The notes under the pieces were generated by a model. The model searched no databases. It had not been told where the DNA came from and saw nothing but the letters and a program-made list of their open reading frames with translations. A DNA stretch of 11,172 nucleotides from positions 1-11,172 of the forward strand of contig CALPIW020000032.1 of NCBI GenBank assembly GCA_943323725.2, in the 5' to 3' direction. Position 1 is the first letter of the stretch. Every line of letters begins with the position of its first letter. Source of the stretch: Polynucleobacter meluiroseus. Lineage in GTDB: Bacteria; Verrucomicrobiota; Verrucomicrobiia; Opitutales; UBA953. Position numbers and translations under genes: made by a program. Of this stretch, positions 6,272 to 11,172 are shown piece by piece.

Positions 6272-9200
6272 ATGTCTTTGCGACTGCTCAGCCTGTCTGC
6301 CTGCCTCTTGGCCTCGTCCGGCGCCGCCCTCTCGGCCGCTTCCGACGACTTGGCGGAGAAGGCCGTGGCCCTCCTGGATGAGCGTTGCTTCAAGTGCCAC
6401 AGCCACTCCGCCGGCAAGAACAAGGGCGGCTTGGTCATGGATAGCCTCGCCGGCCTGACCACGGGTGGCGACGCCGGCGCGGCCCTCATCCCGGGCGACC
6501 CGGAAGCCAGCCTCTTCCTCAAAAACATCCTGTCGTCCGATCCCGACGAGATGATGCCCCCGAAGGGCGATCGCCTCACGAAGGAAGAAGTCAGCCTGCT
6601 CCAGACTTGGGTGAAGTCCGGCGCCGCCTGGCCGAAGAGCCGTACCAAGGCGCCCGTCGCCGGCCGCTACCTGCCCGGCACCATCGGTGCGAAGGAAAAA
6701 GCCTGGTGGGCTTATCAGCCGGTCAAGCGCGCCGAACTGCCCGCCGGCGCCGCCGCGCACCCGGTCGATCGTTTCATCGACGCCCGCCTCGCCCAGGAAG
6801 ACCTGACGCCCTCCGGCGAAGCCGAGCGCGCCGTGCTCATCCGGCGCGTCACCTTCGACCTGACCGGCCTCCCGCCCACGCCCGAAGAGGTCGCCGCGTT
6901 CGTCCAAGACCAGGATCCGAAGGCCTACGACAAACTTGTCGACCGTCTGCTCGCCTCCCCTGCCTACGGCCAGCGCATGGCCCGTGCGTGGCTCGACCTC
7001 GTGCGCTATGCCGACAGCGACGGCTTCCGCATCGACGACTTCCGTCCCACCGCCTGGCGCTACCGCGATTACGTCATCAAGGCCTATAACGACAACAAGC
7101 CCTACGACCGCTTCGTGCAGGAGCAGATCGCCGGCGACGAACTCTTCCCGGGCGACCCCGACGCGCTCACGGCCCTCGGCTACCTCCGCCATTGGATCTA
7201 CGAATATAACAACCGCGACGCTCGCGGCCAGTGGGAGAACATCCTGAACGACATCACCGACACCACCGGCGACGTCTTCCTCGGCGCCGGCATGCAGTGC
7301 GCGCGCTGCCACGACCACAAGTTCGACCCGATCCTGCAGCGCGATTACTACGCCCTCCGCAGCTTCTTCAACAACACCGTGCCCGTCGAGGACCGCATCG
7401 CCTGGACCGAAGCGCAGGCCACCGAGCACGCCCGCCAGCGGGCGAAGTGGGAAGCGGAGACCAAGGCGATCCGCGACGAGATTACCGCGCTCGAACTTAA
7501 GTACCGGGAGACGGCGACCCGCAAGGCCGTCGAGATCTTCCCCGACGACGTCCAGGAGATGATCAATAAGCCGGCGGCGCAGCGCACGCCCTACGAAGAG
7601 CAGGTCGCCGCCCTCGCCTGGCGCCAGGTCGATTACGAGTACAACCGTCTTGACCGCTTCATCAAGGGCGAGGCCAGCGTCAAGCACGCCGACCTGAAAC
7701 GTAAGCTCGCCGAACACGACAAACTCAAGCCGATCGAACCGCCTTACGTCCTGGCCGTCCGCGAGACCGGCGCCCAAGGCCTCGACGCCGTCATTCCGAA
7801 GAAGAACACCGTCGTCCCGCCGGCCTTCCTCACCGTCCTCAGCACGCAGTACCCTGCCCCGCCCGAGTCCATCACGCCCGTCGCTGACGGCAACTCCACC
7901 GGCCGACGCGCCACGCTCGCCCGCTGGCTGACCGACAAGTCCAACCCCTTCACCGCGCGCCTGGCGATGAACCGCCTCTGGCAGCTGTGCTTCCGCCGCG
8001 GCCTCACGCCCTACGCCAGCGACTTCGGCAACCTCGGCGAACCGCCCACGCACCCCGAGCTCCTCGACTGGCTCGCGGATGAGTTCATAGCCAAGGGCTG
8101 GGACCAGAAGGCGATGTCGCGCCTGCTCGTGACGAGCGCCGCCTACCGCCGCTCGAGCCAGCATGCGGACGTCGCCCGCGGCCAGCTCAAGGACCCGCAG
8201 AACACCCTGCTCTGGCGCTTCCAGCCGCAGCGCCTCGAGGCCGAGCAGATCCGCGACGCGCTCTACGCCGCCTGCGGCGAGCTCAAGGCCGAGAAGCAGG
8301 CCGGACCCAGCGTGATCTACGGCGAGCCCGTGCGCAGCATCTTCACGCGCATCATGCGCAACAACCGCGATCCGCTGGCCGACATCTTCGACGCCCCGCA
8401 ATGGTTCAGCAGCGCCTCCTCGCGCGATGTGACCACCACGCCGATCCAGTCGCTCCTCTTGCTCAATAGCCCGTTCATGCTGAAGCGCAGCGAGACCCTC
8501 GCCCGCCGCGTGACCGCCGATGCTCCGGGCGACGAGACCGCGCAGGTCCGCCGCCTCTACCAGCTCCTCTACGCCCGCGCGCCTTCCGCCGCCGAAGCCA
8601 AGCGCGCCGCCGCCTTCCTCGACGAAGTGCGCGGCCAACGCACCACCGCCGTGGTCACCGCGGCCATCGCCCGCGACTTCCAGCCGGAGAAGGTCCCGTT
8701 CCGCGACGGCCAAGGCGCGCAGTTCGCCGCCGGACATCGCCGCCCCTTCTTCGCCCCGGGCGCCAAGGAGAACGACCTCGCCGCCGGCTTTACCATCGAA
8801 GCGGTCGTCGTCCCCCGCTCGATCAGCGAAGGCGGCGCCGTGCGCGTGATCGCCGCGCAGACGGGCAAGGACAAGGCCGACGGCTACTGGCAATTCGGCG
8901 TCACGGGTCAGAAATCCCGTCGCGCCCCGAAAGTCCTCGTGCTGCAGGCCTACGGCCCGCTGCTCGGCGGGACCTTCGGCGAGGCGGTCGCCTTCTCCAA
9001 CCTGCGCATCGACCTCAACAAGCCTTACTACGTCGCCGCCTCCGTCCGCTACGCCACGCCGGAACGTCCGGGCGAAGTCGCCTTCACGCTCAAGGACCTG
9101 GCCAACGACGACGAGCCCCTGCTGCATGACAGCGTGAAGCTCAGCCTGACCGGCGTGAAGACCGGCACGGCGGTCGCCCCCCTCCAGCTCGGCGGCAAGA

Positions 9201-9490
9201 ACGCCGACACCGACGGCTCCTTCCACGGCGTCGTGGACGAAGTGCGCTTCAGCTCCGGCGCCCTCCCCGAAGAGCAGCTCCTGTACTCGACCGAGGAAGT
9301 CCGTCCCTCCACGCTGGGCTTCTGGCGCTTCGAGGCCAAGTCCGGCACGATGAGCGATTCCTCCGGCCGCGGCCGCGAACTTTCCGTCGGCGCCGTCAAA
9401 GCGGAAGCCGCGCCCAAGACCGAGCACGCCCCCATGGCCGCGCTCTGCCACGCCCTCCTCAACTCCTCCGAATTCCTTTACGTCGAATGA
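6272..9490 (+). CDS. Exported PSCyt1-DUF1549-DUF1553 cytochrome-like protein with embedded LamG region
   Basis: A 1072-residue protein. Residues 1-23 form a signal peptide (MSLRLLSLSACLLASSGAALSAA). The N-terminal PSCyt1 region carries CFKCH (39-43), a c-type heme motif, plus a MMPPKGDRLTKEE segment typical of the family. DUF1549 (PSCyt2) spans about 165-370, with DLTGLPPTPEE and a second heme-type motif, CARCHDHKFDPI (343-354). A helical, charged linker (about 380-490) follows. DUF1553 (PSD1) starts near 555 (NPFTARLAMNRLW), continues through TPIQSLLLLNSP to about 790, and ends with CHALLNSSEFLYVE at 1059-1072. Between about 815 and 1045 lies a LamG/concanavalin-like region (GFTIEAVVV, GVVDEVRFSSGALPEEQL, LGFWRFEAKSG). 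The ATG at 6272 was chosen over an in-frame ATG at 6167 because it starts at the signal peptide and follows a GAGGG. Its role is unproven: such proteins are common in Verrucomicrobiota and Planctomycetota beside DUF1501 genes, as here. Confidence 0.9.
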   Translation: MSLRLLSLSACLLASSGAALSAASDDLAEKAVALLDERCFKCHSHSAGKNKGGLVMDSLAGLTTGGDAGAALIPGDPEASLFLKNILSSDPDEMMPPKGDRLTKEEVSLLQTWVKSGAAWPKSRTKAPVAGRYLPGTIGAKEKAWWAYQPVKRAELPAGAAAHPVDRFIDARLAQEDLTPSGEAERAVLIRRVTFDLTGLPPTPEEVAAFVQDQDPKAYDKLVDRLLASPAYGQRMARAWLDLVRYADSDGFRIDDFRPTAWRYRDYVIKAYNDNKPYDRFVQEQIAGDELFPGDPDALTALGYLRHWIYEYNNRDARGQWENILNDITDTTGDVFLGAGMQCARCHDHKFDPILQRDYYALRSFFNNTVPVEDRIAWTEAQATEHARQRAKWEAETKAIRDEITALELKYRETATRKAVEIFPDDVQEMINKPAAQRTPYEEQVAALAWRQVDYEYNRLDRFIKGEASVKHADLKRKLAEHDKLKPIEPPYVLAVRETGAQGLDAVIPKKNTVVPPAFLTVLSTQYPAPPESITPVADGNSTGRRATLARWLTDKSNPFTARLAMNRLWQLCFRRGLTPYASDFGNLGEPPTHPELLDWLADEFIAKGWDQKAMSRLLVTSAAYRRSSQHADVARGQLKDPQNTLLWRFQPQRLEAEQIRDALYAACGELKAEKQAGPSVIYGEPVRSIFTRIMRNNRDPLADIFDAPQWFSSASSRDVTTTPIQSLLLLNSPFMLKRSETLARRVTADAPGDETAQVRRLYQLLYARAPSAAEAKRAAAFLDEVRGQRTTAVVTAAIARDFQPEKVPFRDGQGAQFAAGHRRPFFAPGAKENDLAAGFTIEAVVVPRSISEGGAVRVIAAQTGKDKADGYWQFGVTGQKSRRAPKVLVLQAYGPLLGGTFGEAVAFSNLRIDLNKPYYVAASVRYATPERPGEVAFTLKDLANDDEPLLHDSVKLSLTGVKTGTAVAPLQLGGKNADTDGSFHGVVDEVRFSSGALPEEQLLYSTEEVRPSTLGFWRFEAKSGTMSDSSGRGRELSVGAVKAEAAPKTEHAPMAALCHALLNSSEFLYVE

Positions 9491-10917
9491 ACGACCCACG
9501 CTGCCATCGCCTCGAAGCCTCGTCGTCGCGTCGCGACTTCCTCTTCAACGCCGGCCTCGGCCTCGGCGCCATGGCCTTCAGCGACCTGCTCGCCAAGGAG
9601 ATCGTCGTCCCCGCCGCCGGCACGCCGCTGCAGCCCGGCGTCGGTCAGATCAAGCCCCGCGCCAAGAGCGTCATCTTCCTTTTCATGGAAGGCGGTCCGT
9701 CGCAGATGGACCTCCTCGACCCAAAGCCGCTGCTGAACAAACTGGCCGGCCAGCGCCTGCCCGACAGTTTCGGCACGGTCATCACCGCGATGGGCGAAGC
9801 CAAGGCGCCCCTCCTCGGATCGAAGCGCGAGTGGAAGCAGCACGGCCAGTCCGGCCAGTGGTTCTCCGACTGGATCCCGCACATCGCCTCCTGCGCCGAT
9901 GACCTCGCGGTCATCCGTTCCTGCAAGGCGGACGGCATCAACCATTCCGCCGGCGTCTGCCAGATGAACACAGGCTCGATCCTCGCGGGCAAGCCGTCGC
10001 TGGGCTCGTGGATCAACTACGGCATCGGTTCCGAGAACCACAACCTGCCCGCGTTCATCGTGATGCAGGACAATCAGAACACGGTCATCAACGGGCCGCG
10101 CAACTGGGGCGCCGGCTTCATGCCCGCGGGCTACCAGGGCGTGCGCATCCAGGGCGGTTCCGAGCCGATCCCGAATCTCAACACGCCCGAAGCGGTCGCG
10201 GCCGACCTGCAGGCCAGCAAGCTCCGCCTGATCAACAGCGTGAACAAGGACTTCGCCGCCCGCTACCCGGACCGCTCCGAACTCGGCGCCCGCCTGGCGG
10301 GTTACGAGATGGCCGCACGCATGCAGGCCGAAGCGCCCGGCGTCGTCGACCTCACCGGCGAGACCGAAGCCACGCGCAAACTCTACGGCCTCGACGACAA
10401 GACGACCGAGAGCATGGGCCGACTCTGCCTCCTCTCCCGCCGCATGGTCGAACGCGGCGTGCGCTTCGTCCAGATCTACCACGGCGCCGGCTCGAAGTGG
10501 GACGCCCACTCGAAGATCGAGAGCAACCACGCCGGCCTCTGCGCCGCGATGGATAAGCCCGTCGCCGGCCTGCTCAAGGACCTGAAGTCCCGCGGCCTCC
10601 TTGAAGACACCCTCGTCGTCTGGGGCGGCGAATTCGGCCGCACCCCGATGTCCGAGAAGGGCGACGGTCGCGACCACAACCCCACCGGCTTCTCGATGTG
10701 GATGGCGGGCGGCGGCGTCAAAGGCGGCCAGACCGTCGGCAGCACCGACGAACTCGGCCTGCGCGCCCAAGAGACCCCGCTGCACGTCCACGATCTCCAC
10801 GCGACCATCCTCTGGCTGCTCGGCATCGACAACATGGGCCTGACCTATCGCTACAAAGGCCGACCGGAACGCCCGACGCAGAACGAAGGCGAGCCGTATA
10901 AGCAGATCGTCGGTTGA
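9487..10917 (+). CDS. Tat-exported DUF1501 protein
   Basis: A 476-residue protein of the DUF1501 family, which has an alkaline phosphatase/sulfatase-like fold and probably binds metal. The N-terminus carries a twin-arginine signal (SSRRDFLFNAGLGLGAMAF, about 13-31), so it is exported folded. Family blocks are IFLFMEGGPSQMDLLDPKP (63-81), NHSAGVCQMNTGSI (152-165), KWDAH (337-341), VVWGGEFGRTP (377-387), GDGRDHNPTGFSMWMAGGG (392-410) and HDLHATILWLLGI (435-447). The Asp and His residues in the last blocks are the likely metal ligands. Length is normal. It starts by an ATGA overlap with the cytochrome-like gene, so the two are translationally coupled and presumably form a functional pair. Substrate is unknown; action on sugar esters or pectin breakdown products is inferred only from the neighbouring lyase. 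Confidence 0.92.
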   Translation: MNDPRCHRLEASSSRRDFLFNAGLGLGAMAFSDLLAKEIVVPAAGTPLQPGVGQIKPRAKSVIFLFMEGGPSQMDLLDPKPLLNKLAGQRLPDSFGTVITAMGEAKAPLLGSKREWKQHGQSGQWFSDWIPHIASCADDLAVIRSCKADGINHSAGVCQMNTGSILAGKPSLGSWINYGIGSENHNLPAFIVMQDNQNTVINGPRNWGAGFMPAGYQGVRIQGGSEPIPNLNTPEAVAADLQASKLRLINSVNKDFAARYPDRSELGARLAGYEMAARMQAEAPGVVDLTGETEATRKLYGLDDKTTESMGRLCLLSRRMVERGVRFVQIYHGAGSKWDAHSKIESNHAGLCAAMDKPVAGLLKDLKSRGLLEDTLVVWGGEFGRTPMSEKGDGRDHNPTGFSMWMAGGGVKGGQTVGSTDELGLRAQETPLHVHDLHATILWLLGIDNMGLTYRYKGRPERPTQNEGEPYKQIVG

Positions 10918-10923
10918 AGGTAG

Positions 10924-10945
10924 GGCGGCCATTGCCATGGCCGCC
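10924..10945 (+). terminator. Strong hairpin just after the DUF1501 stop
   Basis: GGCGGCCAT pairs perfectly with ATGGCCGCC (nine base pairs) around a four-base TGCC loop, starting seven bases after the TGA. No T-run follows (GTTCGCC), so it is not a canonical intrinsic terminator. It may be a stability hairpin, an imperfect terminator or a repeat unit. Confidence 0.5.
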
Positions 10946-11090
10946 GTTCGCCGAGGTGGCTGCGTCGCGCCGGGCAGGCTTGTCGACCCGAACATCGTCC
11001 GTCCGCCCACGGACGTGATGGCAATCACGCATGATTGAGGGCCCGATGACTCGTGGCCCCCAGGACACGAGGTTTCGACCGGGCATTTTT

Positions 11091-11172
11091 TCGGGTCTCA
11101 GGTCTCGGCTATCGGGTGCCTGGTTCAGGTATCCAGGTTCAGGTGCAGGTTCGGGAAATCTGTCATCTGTCA
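11091..11172 (+). repeat. Short (6-8 base) tandem repeat field at the window edge
   Basis: TCGGGTC-like heptads are phased at 11091, 11098, 11105 and 11112 (consensus TCRGSTN). CAGGT then recurs at 11126, 11134, 11140 and 11146. Two perfect tandem TCTGTCA units occupy 11159-11165 and 11166-11172, ending exactly at the window edge. The field probably continues beyond it. Confidence 0.6.

Larger units (their letters stand above)
10918..11172. other. Gene-free tail with several hairpins and repeats
   Basis: I see no credible gene here. Besides the hairpin at 10924-10945 there are weaker inverted repeats: CGTCCGT/ACGGACG (10996-11002 and 11009-11015), CGTGAT/ATCACG (11014-11019 and 11024-11029) and CTCGTG/CACGAG (11050-11055 and 11066-11071). 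A six-T run lies at 11086-11091 but is not directly attached to a stem. The last about 80 bases are short repeats, described separately. Confidence 0.5.

Noticed and set aside
6158..9499. A 1113-codon open frame on the minus strand, opposite the cytochrome-like gene
   Set aside because: It is an antisense shadow produced by high GC and strong third-position bias. Its product is rich in Gly, Ala, Val, Glu and Arg with no recognisable domain, while the opposite strand carries clear family motifs from end to end.
9478..11028. A 516-codon open frame on the minus strand, opposite the DUF1501 gene
   Set aside because: Same antisense effect; no family character, and it extends into repeat-rich non-coding DNA.
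11060..11095. Intrinsic terminator ending in the six-T run at 11086-11091
   Set aside because: The nearest stem (CTCGTG/CACGAG) ends at 11071, 14 bases before the T-run, so the geometry does not fit.

Overview
The window looks like a high-GC chromosome segment from a member of Verrucomicrobiota, perhaps Opitutae; Planctomycetota is the main alternative. This rests on gene content: a PSCyt1/DUF1549/DUF1553 cytochrome-like protein paired with a Tat-exported DUF1501 protein, a combination expanded in these phyla, next to a family-10 pectate lyase. It also rests on scarce Shine-Dalgarno sequences and very dense co-directional packing. No rRNA, tRNA, CRISPR array, transposase or phage gene is visible.

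Left half (1-4928, minus strand). Seven co-directional genes form one probable operon, read from 4928 down to the left edge: Maf nucleotide pyrophosphatase, a secreted protein of unknown function, a TonB/TolA-like envelope protein, an RluA-type pseudouridine synthase, a GNAT acetyltransferase, a nitrilase-superfamily amidohydrolase, and the start of an NTF2/SnoaL-like protein cut by the window edge. Junctions are ATGA or TGATG overlaps, a 13-base overlap, or gaps of 4, 8 and 50 bases. The GNAT, nitrilase and NTF2-like trio looks like one metabolic module. The rest is housekeeping and envelope function.

Divergent region (4929-5156). This is the only intergenic stretch between oppositely transcribed genes. 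It holds a 13-bp palindrome and three patches of degenerate short repeats with roughly 7-bp period, one of them immediately before the pectate lyase start.

Right half (5157-10917, plus strand). A secreted PL10 pectate lyase is followed, after an 83-base spacer with two hairpins, by a 1072-residue exported protein with two heme-type CxxCH motifs (PSCyt1, DUF1549, DUF1553). Near its C-terminus, a LamG/concanavalin-like region interrupts the DUF1553 module. A DUF1501 protein with a Tat signal follows, coupled by an ATGA overlap. Together they suggest an exported pectin-degradation or polysaccharide-processing locus: the lyase cleaves the polymer, the LamG-bearing cytochrome-like protein may bind glycan and do redox chemistry, and the DUF1501 protein (alkaline phosphatase/sulfatase-like fold) may act on the products. 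The last part is inference.

Right end (10918-11172). No gene is seen. There is a strong hairpin just after the DUF1501 stop, weaker hairpins, and a second field of 6-8-base repeats running to the window edge. That repeats of similar style sit on both sides of the pectate lyase/cytochrome/DUF1501 block is the most unusual non-coding observation.
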